Positions 5,521 through 12,653 of a DNA stretch of 12,698 bases are shown in pieces. The notes under the pieces are model-generated. The model was not told where the DNA came from, searched no databases, and saw only the letters and a program-made list of their open reading frames with translations. Position 1 is the stretch's first letter, and the number at the start of each line of letters is the position of its first letter. The position numbers were made by a program, and so were the translations under genes. The DNA lies in the NCBI GenBank assembly GCA_030066475.1, contig JASJBO010000127.1:1-12698 (forward strand), written 5' to 3'. The DNA is from Myxococcota bacterium (GTDB taxonomy: Bacteria; Myxococcota_A; UBA9160; PR03).

Positions 5521-6972
5521 GTGAGCCTGGTCGCCCGCGTCGACGTCGTCCGCCGCAGCCTGGGCGCCTTCGCCGAGGTGATCGGCGAGGAACGGCTGCG
5601 CGAGGGGATGGAGGCCGCCGCACAGCTGCGCGACGCACTCGGCGAGCGGGCGATCTGGAACGTCAACTCCACGGCCGTGGGCGGCGGCGTCGCCGAGATG
5701 CTGCGCCCCCTGCTCGGCTACACGCGCGGCGCCGGCATCGACGCGCGCTGGGCGGTGATCGGCGGCGACCCCGACTTCTTCCGCGTCACCAAGCGCCTGC
5801 ACCACGCCCTGCACGGGTCGCGGGGCGACGGCGCGGCGCTGGACGAGGCGGCGCGCGCGATCTACGAGAAGACGCTCGCGGAGAACGCGGCCGAGCTGCT
5901 GGCGCGCATCCGCCGCGGCGACCTCGTGCTGCTCCACGACCCGCAGACGGCGGGACTGGCGCCGGCCCTGCTGGACGCCGGAGCCATCGCGGTCTGGCGC
6001 TGTCACATCGGCGCCGACGTCCCGAGCGCCGAGGCGGCGGAGGGCTGGCGCTTCCTCGAGCCGTACCTCGCGGACGTCTCCGCGCTGGTGTTCTCGCGGC
6101 CCGCCTACGTGCCGCCCTGGTGCGACGGGGGGCGGGTCGAGATCATTCCGCCCAGCATCGACGCCTTCTCGGCGAAGAACCGCGCGCTCGACCCGCGCGC
6201 CATCCACACCATCCTGGTGCACGTGGGGCTGGTGGAGGGGCCGCCGCCCGCGGGTGGCTCGCACGGGTTCGTGCGCGAGGACGGCTCGCGCGGGCGCGTC
6301 GAGCGGCGCGCCGACGTCCTGCGCCTGGGGCGCGCGCCGGCCTGGGACACGCCGCTGGTGGTGCAGGTCTCCCGCTGGGATCCGCTCAAGGACATGGTCG
6401 GCGTCATGCACGGCTTCGCCCGGCTGATCGCGGAGGACCGGGTCGGGCGGGCGGACCTGGTGCTGGCCGGTCCCAACGTGACCGCCGTCGCGGACGATCC
6501 CGAGGGCGGCCGCGTCTTCGAGGAGGTGCTCGGCGAGTGGCGGGCCCTCCCGCACGCGATCCGCAACCGCGTTCACCTCGCATCGCTGCCGACTGCGGAC
6601 GTGGAGGAGAACGCCGTGATCGTGAACGCGCTCCAGCGTCACGCCGCCATCATCGTGCAGAAGAGCCTGGCGGAGGGCTTCGGGCTCACCGTGACCGAGG
6701 CGATGTGGAAGGCGCGCCCGGTGCTGGCCAGCGCGGTGGGCGGCATCCAGGACCAGGTGCGCGACGGGGTCGACGGTGTCCTGCTGCCCGACCCGGCCGA
6801 CCTGGGCGCGTTCGCCGAGGCGTTGGGCGGGCTGCTGCGCGATCCGGAGCGCGCCGCGCGGCTGGGCGAGTCCGCGCGCGAACGCGTGCGCGAGCGCTAC
6901 CTGGGCGTGCGGCACCTGCTGGCCTACGCAGAGCTGTTCGAGCGCCTGATCCGGGGCGGGTCGCCGGCCTGA
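5521..6972 (+). CDS. GT4 glycosyltransferase resembling trehalose glycosyltransferring synthase (TreT)
   Basis: 483-residue two-domain GT-B enzyme. The N-terminal domain has WNVNSTAVGGGVAEML (residues 46-61), LLHDPQTAG (138-145), VWRCHIG (159-164) and PPSIDAFSAKN (210-220), the pattern of archaeal and bacterial TreT. The C-terminal domain has VSRWDPLKD (283-291, phosphate-contacting Arg285 and Lys290), ADDPEGG and KSLAEGFGLTVTEAMW (381-396) with the E-x7-E pair Glu385/Glu393. TreT joins NDP-glucose and glucose to give trehalose. That substrate pair is inferred from motifs; another alpha-glucosyl acceptor is possible. About 40 residues around 238-278 (GFVREDGSRGRVERR) look inserted between the domains, and the protein is longer than the roughly 410-residue archaeal enzymes. 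The GTG start is forced by the in-frame stop of the CBS gene at 5503-5505. The 3' end overlaps hypF by 49 bp. Confidence 0.85.
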   Translation: MSLVARVDVVRRSLGAFAEVIGEERLREGMEAAAQLRDALGERAIWNVNSTAVGGGVAEMLRPLLGYTRGAGIDARWAVIGGDPDFFRVTKRLHHALHGSRGDGAALDEAARAIYEKTLAENAAELLARIRRGDLVLLHDPQTAGLAPALLDAGAIAVWRCHIGADVPSAEAAEGWRFLEPYLADVSALVFSRPAYVPPWCDGGRVEIIPPSIDAFSAKNRALDPRAIHTILVHVGLVEGPPPAGGSHGFVREDGSRGRVERRADVLRLGRAPAWDTPLVVQVSRWDPLKDMVGVMHGFARLIAEDRVGRADLVLAGPNVTAVADDPEGGRVFEEVLGEWRALPHAIRNRVHLASLPTADVEENAVIVNALQRHAAIIVQKSLAEGFGLTVTEAMWKARPVLASAVGGIQDQVRDGVDGVLLPDPADLGAFAEALGGLLRDPERAARLGESARERVRERYLGVRHLLAYAELFERLIRGGSPA

Positions 6973-9281
6973 GCGGCGAGCCAGGCCGCGGCGATCGCAG
7001 CCTGACCCACGGCCAGGCCGGCGTCGCTGGGAGGCAGGTGCAGCGGGCGCAGGGGCTGGAGCCCCGCTGCCCGCAGCAGTCCGCCGACCGACTCGAGCAG
7101 CAGCCGGTTCTGGAAGCAGCCGCCGCAGAGCGCCACCCGCTCGAGCTCGGCGGCGCGCGCGGCCCGGATCGCCGCGGCCGCCAGCCGCTCGGCGAGCCGC
7201 TCGTGGAAGGCGCGTGCAAGCTCCGCGCGGGGCGCGCCCGCGGCGCGCGCGAGCACCAGTGCGCGGAGCAGGTCGCCGAGGGGGATGCAGGGCCCGCCGG
7301 CAGTCGGCCCGGGCAGGTGGCGCCGCGCGCCCGGCCCGGCCTGCGCGGCGAGCGACTCGAGGCCCATCGCCGCCTCGCCCTCGTGGCTGACGGCGTCGGC
7401 CACGTCGAGCAGGGAGGCCACCGCGTCGAACAGGCGGCCGCACGACGAGCTGGGCGGCGCCAGGCGCGGGCTGCGCAGCACTGCCGCGAGGCGTTCGAGC
7501 TGCTGCAGGTCGCGGCGTGTGTGCCAGGGCAGCGGCGGCGCGTCGCCGGAGGGGAACGCGCGCGCGAGCCAGGCGGCGGCGACGCGCCAGGGCTGGCGCG
7601 CCGCGGCGTCGCCGCCGGCCAGGGGGATCGGCTCGAGGTGGGCGATGCGGTGCGCCTGGCGCGCGTCGACGTGCAGCAGCTCGCCGCCCCAGAGCTCTCC
7701 CTCGGGCCCCAGGCCGAGCCCGTCGAGCGCGAGCGCCAGCGCTGGACCCGCCACCCCGTGCTCCACCAGGCACGCCATCGCGTGGGCGTGGTGGTGCCCG
7801 ACGGGAAGCACGCGCGGCGCGATCCGCGCGGCGAGCCAGGCGCCGGCGGAGTCGGGGTGCGCGTCGTGGACGACCACGTGCGGCTCGACCCCGAGCAGCC
7901 GCGCGAGCCCGTGCAGCCGCGCCTCCAGCGCCTCGACGCACGCCTCGCTGCCGAGATCGCCGACGTGCTCGGCCAGGACCACCTCGTCGTCCACGGCGAT
8001 CGCGGGGGCGCTCTTGAGGTCGCCGCCGACTGCCGCCAGCGGCTCGGGGGCGCGCAGGCCGGGCGGCAGTCGGAACGCGCGCGGTGCCGACGCGCGCGAC
8101 AGGCGCAGCGGGATCGGGCCGCCCGGGGCGCTGCGGAACACGGGGTCGTCGTTGGGGCGCCGCACGCACCGGTCGTGGTCCACGACCAGGTCGCTCAGCC
8201 TGGCCAGCACCGGCCAGGCCGCCGGCTCCGAGGTCAGCGTCGGCTCGCCACTGCGGTTGGCCGAGGTCAGCACCAGCGCGCGGAAGCGCGGTGCGTCGCG
8301 GCCGGGCCGCGTCCCGGGTCCCCACAGCAGCAGCCAGTGCAGGGGCGCGACCGGCAGCACGAGGCCGACGTCGGCGGTCGCGGGGGCCACCTCGTGCGCG
8401 AGCGCGAAGGCCGGGTCCGAGCGCGCGGGCGCCACGACGACCGCGTGCGGGGGACCGCTCAGGAGCGCCTCGTCGGCGGCCTCGAGGTGCGCCAGCGAGC
8501 GCGCCGTCGCCAGGTCGGGCACGAGCACGGCGAAGGGCCGCGTCGGCCGGTCCTTGCGCGCGCGCAGCCGCGCCACGGCGGACGACCGCGTCGCGTCCAC
8601 CGCCAGGTGGAACCCGCCGTAGCCGAGCAGGGCCACGACGGCTCCGGCCGCCAGCGCCTCGGCGGCGCGCGCGACCGGGTCGCCCGAGACGGGCTCGCCG
8701 CGCGGATCGCGCGCGCGCAGCTGCGGTCCGCAGCGCGGGCAGGCGATCGTCTGGGCGTGGTGGCGCCGGTCGTCCGGGTCGTCGTACTCGCGGCGGCACG
8801 CCGCGCACGCGGGGAACGGCGCGAGTGCGGTGCGGGCGCGGTCGTAGGGCAGCGCGTCGAGCACCGCGGCGCGCGGTCCACACGCCGCGCAGTGCGTGAA
8901 CGCGTAGCGGTGGCGCCGTCCGGCCGGCTCGAACAGCTCCTCGACGCAGGCGCGACAGGTGGCCACGTCGGGCGGGATGCGTGGCAGCCCGTCGCGCGCG
9001 GGCGCGCTGGGCTCGATCGAGAAGCCGGCGACCCCGCGCGGCGCGCCCGCAACGCAGTCGAGGCGCTCGAGCTGCGCGCCGTGGGGCGGCCGCTCGCGCA
9101 GGCTCTCGATCCAGCGCGCGACGGCGACGGGCTCGCCCTCGAGCGCCACCTCCACGCCGCTCCCGGTGTTGCGGACCGCGCCCGCAACACCCAGCTCGCG
9201 GGCGCGCTGCGCCGCCCAGGGACGGAACCCCACGCCCTGCACCACGCCCCGCAGCCGCAGCTCGCGCCGCACCCGATCCAT
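6924..9281 (-). CDS. hypF: Carbamoyltransferase HypF ([NiFe] hydrogenase maturation)
   Basis: 785-residue full-length HypF. It converts carbamoyl phosphate and ATP to carbamoyl-adenylate and passes the carbamoyl group to the HypE C-terminal cysteine, the source of the cyanide ligands. Domains in order: acylphosphatase (RGVVQGVGFRPW, residues 11-22); four zinc knuckles at C109/C112, C131/C134, C159/C162 and C181/C184 with the exact family spacing CX2CX18CX2CX24CX2CX18CX2C; a YrdC-like domain (GYGGFHLAVDA, about 220-230, then RKDRPTRPFAV, LTSANRSGEP and NDDPVFR, where many homologues have DDS); and a Kae1-like domain (GGDLKSAPAI, HVGDLGS, HDAHPDSAG, GHHHAHAMACL, LWGGELL, SSCGRLFDAV, HEGEAAMGLE, GGCFQNRLLLE). 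The ATG overlaps the hypE stop by one base (TGATG). The last 20 or so residues are unconserved and run into the convergent glycosyltransferase gene. Confidence 0.97.
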   Translation of the reverse strand: MDRVRRELRLRGVVQGVGFRPWAAQRARELGVAGAVRNTGSGVEVALEGEPVAVARWIESLRERPPHGAQLERLDCVAGAPRGVAGFSIEPSAPARDGLPRIPPDVATCRACVEELFEPAGRRHRYAFTHCAACGPRAAVLDALPYDRARTALAPFPACAACRREYDDPDDRRHHAQTIACPRCGPQLRARDPRGEPVSGDPVARAAEALAAGAVVALLGYGGFHLAVDATRSSAVARLRARKDRPTRPFAVLVPDLATARSLAHLEAADEALLSGPPHAVVVAPARSDPAFALAHEVAPATADVGLVLPVAPLHWLLLWGPGTRPGRDAPRFRALVLTSANRSGEPTLTSEPAAWPVLARLSDLVVDHDRCVRRPNDDPVFRSAPGGPIPLRLSRASAPRAFRLPPGLRAPEPLAAVGGDLKSAPAIAVDDEVVLAEHVGDLGSEACVEALEARLHGLARLLGVEPHVVVHDAHPDSAGAWLAARIAPRVLPVGHHHAHAMACLVEHGVAGPALALALDGLGLGPEGELWGGELLHVDARQAHRIAHLEPIPLAGGDAAARQPWRVAAAWLARAFPSGDAPPLPWHTRRDLQQLERLAAVLRSPRLAPPSSSCGRLFDAVASLLDVADAVSHEGEAAMGLESLAAQAGPGARRHLPGPTAGGPCIPLGDLLRALVLARAAGAPRAELARAFHERLAERLAAAAIRAARAAELERVALCGGCFQNRLLLESVGGLLRAAGLQPLRPLHLPPSDAGLAVGQAAIAAAWLAAQAGDPPRIRRSNSSA

Positions 9282-10348
9282 CAGCAGATCCGCGGCAGCG
9301 GGTCGGCGCTCGGCAGCAGCAGCAGCCGGCGGGCGCCGAGGCGCGTGCGCAGCGTCACCCGCGAGCCCTCCACGACCGCGCCCACCCGGGCGGCGCTGCC
9401 GCCGAGCGGGTGGGCGCGCAGCGCCGCGAGGGCCGCGTCGGCCTCGTCCGGGGCGACGAACGCGACGCAGCGGCCCTCGCAGGCGAGGAACAGGGGGTCG
9501 AGTCCCAGCAGCTCGCAGACCGCCCGAACCGGCGCGCTGGTGGGCAACGCGGCCTCCTCGAGCACGATGCCGACGCCCGCGGCCGCGGCGATCTCGTGGA
9601 GCACGGCGCCGAGCCCGCCACGCGTGGGATCCCGCAGGCAGCGGGCTCCCGGAGCAGCCTCCAGCAGCTTCTCGACGAGGTCGCACAAGCAGCTGGAATC
9701 ACTCTCGATCTCGGACTCGAAGGCGAGCCCCTCGCGGCGCGTCAGCACGGCCGCTCCGTGCTCGCCGAGCGAGCCGGACACGAGCACGGCGTCGCCCGGC
9801 CGAACCCGGGCGGGATCGAGGCGGCGGCCGGCTGGCACCGCCCCGACGCCCGTCGTGTTCAGGTACAGGCCGTCGCCCTTGCCGCGCTCGACCACCTTGG
9901 TGTCGCCGGTCACGACCGGGACGCCCGCCGCCGCCGCCGCCGCACCGAGCGAGCCCAGCACTCGCTCCAGCGTCGCGAGGGGCAGCCCCTCCTCGAGCAC
10001 CAGGGCGCACGAGAGCGCGAGGGGACGCGCGCCGCACATCGCCAGGTCGTTCAGCGTGCCGTGCACCGCCAGGCTGCCGATGTCTCCGCCCGGAAACTCG
10101 AGCGGATGCACCACGAACGTGTCGGTGGTGATGGCGAGCGATCCCGCCGCGGCGGCGCCCTCCAGCACGGCCCCGTCGTGGCGGCGCCCGAGCCAGGGGT
10201 TGGCGAGCCGCGGCCACACGACCGACTCGAACAGGCGCGCGCTCGCGCCCGCGCCGGCGCCGTGCGCGAGCGTGACCCGGTCGCCGGGCTCGGCGGGCGC
10301 GGGGCAGTCGGGGCTCGCCAGGCGGGCGGGGTCGAGGGGGGTGCTCAC
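9281..10348 (-). CDS. hypE: Carbamoyl dehydratase HypE ([NiFe] hydrogenase maturation)
   Basis: 355-residue PurM-like protein. It uses ATP to dehydrate the thiocarboxamide made by HypF on its own C-terminal cysteine to thiocyanate, then gives the cyanide to the HypC-HypD iron. The essential C-terminal PRIC is present (Cys355). Other family marks are ITTDTFVV (73-80), EFPGGDIGSLAVHGTLNDLAM (84-104), VVTGDTKVVERGKGDG and RDPTRGGLGAVLHEIA. The N-terminal HGAGAG takes the place of the usual HGSGG. The GTG at 10348 overlaps the hypD stop by 4 bp (GTGA, 10345-10348). The frame is open upstream through hypD, but nothing there resembles HypE, and the coupled overlap matches the rest of the operon. 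Confidence 0.97.
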   Translation of the reverse strand: MSTPLDPARLASPDCPAPAEPGDRVTLAHGAGAGASARLFESVVWPRLANPWLGRRHDGAVLEGAAAAGSLAITTDTFVVHPLEFPGGDIGSLAVHGTLNDLAMCGARPLALSCALVLEEGLPLATLERVLGSLGAAAAAAGVPVVTGDTKVVERGKGDGLYLNTTGVGAVPAGRRLDPARVRPGDAVLVSGSLGEHGAAVLTRREGLAFESEIESDSSCLCDLVEKLLEAAPGARCLRDPTRGGLGAVLHEIAAAAGVGIVLEEAALPTSAPVRAVCELLGLDPLFLACEGRCVAFVAPDEADAALAALRAHPLGGSAARVGAVVEGSRVTLRTRLGARRLLLLPSADPLPRIC

Positions 10349-11445
10349 GGGGCGGCCTCCGGTGGGCGGGCGTGGAAGTAGGCCGCGCACGCGCCCTCGG
10401 CCGAGACCATCGGGGCGCCGAGCGGGTGCGACGGCGAGCAGCCGCGGCCGTACTCGGGACAGGCCGGCGGTCGTAGCGCGCCGCGCAGCACGTCGGCCGC
10501 GCGGCACCCGGGGTGCTCGTGGGGAGCGCAGGTCTCGAGTCCCGCGAAGGCGCGCGCCGCGTCCAGGGCGCGGTAGCGACCGCGCAGCACCAGCCCGCCG
10601 CCGGGGACGGTGCCGATCCCGCGCCAGGGGCGGTCGGCGATCTCGAACACCTCCTCGAGCAGGGCGCGAGCCGCGGGGTTGCCGCGGGGCCGGACCGCGC
10701 GGTCGTACTGGATCTCGACGCGGGCCTCGCCGCGCTCGAGCTGCTCCACGGCGAGCGCCAGTCCTTGCAGGATGTCGACTGGCTCGAAGCCGGTGGCCAC
10801 CACGGGGACGCGGTGGCGACGCGCGATCGGCTGGTACTCGTCGGTCCCCATCACGGTGCACACGTGGCCGGCGGCGAGGAACGCGTCGACCGCGCAGTCC
10901 GGAGCGGCGCAGATCGCCTCCAGGGCGGGCGGCACCCGCACGTGGGAGACCAGCAGGTGGAAGTTGCCGAGCCCGCGGGCGAGCGCCCAGCGCGCGGCGC
11001 TCGCTACGGCCGGGGCGGTGGTCTCGAAGCCGACGGCGAGGAAGACCACCCGCCGCTGCGGGGTCTCGGCCGCGAGTCGGGCGGCGTCGAGCGGCCCGTA
11101 CACGACGCGCACGTCGGCGCCGCGCGCGCGCGCGGCGTAGAGGTCGCCGCGCGAGCCGGGCACGCGCAGCATGTCGCCGAAGCTGCACAGGATCGCGTCG
11201 GTCTCCTCGGCGATGCGCTGGGCCCGGTCGAGGGTCTCGAGGGGCGTGACGCAGACGGGGCAGCCGGGGCCGTGGAGCAGCGTGACGTGCCCGCCGACGA
11301 GCTGGTCGAGGCCCTCGCCGACGATCGTGTGGGTCTGGCCGCCGCACACCTCCATCACCGTCCAGGGGCGCGAGACGCGCGCGCGGATGGTCTCGGCGAG
11401 CCGGTGCACGGCGTCCGGGTCGCGGAACTCGTCGACGAACCTCAC
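10345..11445 (-). CDS. hypD: Fe-S protein HypD, hydrogenase Fe(CN)2CO assembly
   Basis: 366-residue HypD, the scaffold on which HypC and HypD build the Fe(CN)2CO group. Redox cysteines are in VMEVCGGQTHTI (Cys34) and HGPGCPVCVTP (Cys62, Cys65). Other marks are FGDMLRVPGSRGDLY, VFLAVGFETTAPA, GHVCTVMG and GFEPVDILQG. In the C-terminal cluster region Cys314, Cys329, Cys336 and Cys353 (spacing 15, 7, 17) remain as likely [4Fe-4S] ligands. Two other cysteines I expect in many homologues are replaced: the second Cys of the CxC motif is Ala (CRAADVL) and the Cys before MVS is Pro (GAPMVSAEGAC). The GTG at 11445 overlaps the hypC stop (GTGA) and gives the canonical MRFVDEFRD opening; a much longer open frame extending upstream is a shadow through hypC and hypB. 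Confidence 0.96.
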   Translation of the reverse strand: MRFVDEFRDPDAVHRLAETIRARVSRPWTVMEVCGGQTHTIVGEGLDQLVGGHVTLLHGPGCPVCVTPLETLDRAQRIAEETDAILCSFGDMLRVPGSRGDLYAARARGADVRVVYGPLDAARLAAETPQRRVVFLAVGFETTAPAVASAARWALARGLGNFHLLVSHVRVPPALEAICAAPDCAVDAFLAAGHVCTVMGTDEYQPIARRHRVPVVATGFEPVDILQGLALAVEQLERGEARVEIQYDRAVRPRGNPAARALLEEVFEIADRPWRGIGTVPGGGLVLRGRYRALDAARAFAGLETCAPHEHPGCRAADVLRGALRPPACPEYGRGCSPSHPLGAPMVSAEGACAAYFHARPPEAAP

Positions 11446-11672
11446 GGGGGGTCCAGGGCCGCGCCCAGCAGCGCCAGGCTCGCGGCCGCGGCGGCCTCGT
11501 CCAGGCGCTGGAGCGCGACGCCCGCGTGCACCAGCACCCAGTCGTCGGGACGCGCGTCGGGCAACGTCTCGACGCAGATGCGCCGGCGCACGCCGCCGAA
11601 GTCGACGATGGCCAGGCGCAGCCCGTCCTCGTCGCAGCGCGCCAGCACCCGGCCGGGGACCGCCAGGCACAC
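11442..11672 (-). CDS. hypC: Hydrogenase assembly chaperone HypC
   Basis: 76-residue HypC/HupF family chaperone. It carries the Fe(CN)2CO unit with HypD and presents it to the hydrogenase large-subunit precursor. It begins MCLAVPGRV, with the essential Cys2 exposed after removal of the initiator methionine. It continues with VDFGGVRRRI (residues 23-32) and WVLVHAGVALQ (45-55, His49), as in the family. The start is a GTG three bases after the hypB stop, with a strong GGGAGGGG at 11681-11688 inside the hypB end. Its stop overlaps the hypD start by 4 bp. Confidence 0.96.
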   Translation of the reverse strand: MCLAVPGRVLARCDEDGLRLAIVDFGGVRRRICVETLPDARPDDWVLVHAGVALQRLDEAAAAASLALLGAALDPP

Positions 11673-11675
11673 GGC

Positions 11676-12401
11676 TCAGTCCCCTCCCGCGGCCCACTCG
11701 AGCCACGCGGGCAGGCCGGCGCCGGTGCGCGCCGACAACGCCAGGATCGGCAGATCGGGATGGACCGCGCGCGCCGCGGCCCGGCAGCGTTCGAGCTCGA
11801 AGTCGACGTGCGGGAGCAGGTCGATCTTGGTGACGACCAGCAGGTCGGCCGCGGCGACCGCGGCCGGGTACTTCTCGGGCTTGTCGTCGCCCTCGGTGAC
11901 CGAGATCAGCAGCGCCCGGCGCGTCTCGCCGCACGGGAACGGGGCCGGGCACACCAGGTTGCCGACGTTCTCGATCCACAGGCGCCGCACGCCGGAGAGG
12001 TCGAGGTCGCCCAGGGCGGCCTGCACCAGCGACGCGTCGAGGTGGCAGAGCGCCCCGGTCGCGACCTGCGCCGCGCGCACGCCGCACGCCGCGATCCGGC
12101 GCGCGTCGCGATCGGTGGCGCAGTCGCCCTCGACCACGGCCTCGGTGGTCCCAGCGCGGGGGCCCAGCGCGGCGAAGCTCGCCTCGAGCAGCGCGGTCTT
12201 CCCGGCGCCCGGCCCGCCGAGCAGGCCGATCGCCGCGATCCCGCGCGCGCCCAGGTCGGCCCGCAGGTGCTCGGCGCGGTGGGCGTTGTCGGCGAGCAGC
12301 GACCGCTCGACCTCGATGCGTCGCGCTGCCCCGGACCCCGCGCCGGACGCCGGGGCGTGCGCGTCGGTCCCCGGCGCGCCGCAGCCGCAGGTGCCGCACA
12401 T
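11676..12401 (-). CDS. hypB: Hydrogenase nickel incorporation GTPase HypB
   Basis: 241-residue SIMIBI-class GTPase that drives nickel insertion into the hydrogenase large subunit. The N-terminus is MCGTCGC (Cys2, Cys5, Cys7), the high-affinity metal motif also found in E. coli HypB. The linker to residue 28 is Ala/Gly-rich and lacks the His-rich nickel storage stretch of many homologues. GTPase motifs are the P-loop GGPGAGKT (62-69), EGDCATDRDA (91-100), the metal site GALCHLDA (Cys119, His120), ENVGNLVCPA (Cys151), VTEGDDKPEKYP and TKID (191-194, Thr in place of the common Asn). The sequence PFPCGE adds a cysteine where many homologues have a non-cysteine. The ATG is one base after the hypA stop codon. 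Confidence 0.97.
   Translation of the reverse strand: MCGTCGCGAPGTDAHAPASGAGSGAARRIEVERSLLADNAHRAEHLRADLGARGIAAIGLLGGPGAGKTALLEASFAALGPRAGTTEAVVEGDCATDRDARRIAACGVRAAQVATGALCHLDASLVQAALGDLDLSGVRRLWIENVGNLVCPAPFPCGETRRALLISVTEGDDKPEKYPAAVAAADLLVVTKIDLLPHVDFELERCRAAARAVHPDLPILALSARTGAGLPAWLEWAAGGD
11681..11688 (-). promoter_or_regulatory. Ribosome binding site of hypC
   Basis: Minus-strand GGGAGGGG located in the last codons of hypB, eight bases before the GTG of hypC. It confirms the GTG start that gives the canonical MCLAVPG N-terminus. Confidence 0.7.
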
Positions 12402-12402
12402 C

Positions 12403-12651
12403 TCAGCCGACCTCCAGATCGCGCAGGACCAGATCGCGCCCGTCCGTGCGCTCGATCTCGAGCCGCGCGCCCTCCACCGGGGTGCCGTGGGCGCACACCG
12501 GGAAGGCCGCGGCGAGCGCCTCGGGCACCACGCCGCAGCGCGTGCCGACCGCGAGGCGGACGGCGCGAATGCGCTCCGCGGGCTTTGCCTGGGCGCGCCA
12601 GTGGGTCACCGCGAGGTCGATCAGCGACAGGCACAGCTTCGCCTCGTGCAC
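12403..12651 (-). CDS. hypA: HypA-like nickel metallochaperone lacking the zinc ribbon
   Basis: 82-residue HypA. HypA hands nickel to the hydrogenase large subunit with HypB. The nickel-binding N-terminus MHE (His2, Glu3) and the alpha/beta core are present: LCLSLIDLAV, IRAVRLAVG (residues 28-36), VVPEALAAAFPV (41-52) and EGARLEIER (60-68). The usual zinc ribbon with two CxxC pairs, about 35 residues in a protein of about 115, is missing. After EGARLEIER only TDGR remains before the family's closing strand DLVLRDLEVG. The only cysteines are Cys7, Cys39 and Cys53, none as CxxC. The reading frame is intact, with an ordinary TGA and a coupled hypB, so this does not look like a frameshifted pseudogene. 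The GTG at 12651 is chosen for the MHE motif and the GGAGG at 12659-12663. Confidence 0.9.
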   Translation of the reverse strand: MHEAKLCLSLIDLAVTHWRAQAKPAERIRAVRLAVGTRCGVVPEALAAAFPVCAHGTPVEGARLEIERTDGRDLVLRDLEVG

Positions 12652-12653
12652 CG

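Noticed and set aside
4771..8883. A minus-strand open frame of 1370 codons across hypF and the CBS genes
   Set aside because: Low-complexity Arg-rich translation that conflicts with the well-supported hypF and glycosyltransferase frames.
9281..9686. A longer HypF starting inside hypE
   Set aside because: The additional residues match HypE DNA in the wrong frame; the acylphosphatase domain begins right after the ATG at 9281, which is coupled to the hypE stop.
4803..11249. A plus-strand open frame of 2148 codons running antisense to hypF, hypE and hypD and across the CBS and glycosyltransferase genes
   Set aside because: Its product is Arg/Ala/Gly/Pro-rich without any domain, it lies in the shadow frame of several certain genes, and stop-free shadow frames are expected at this GC content.
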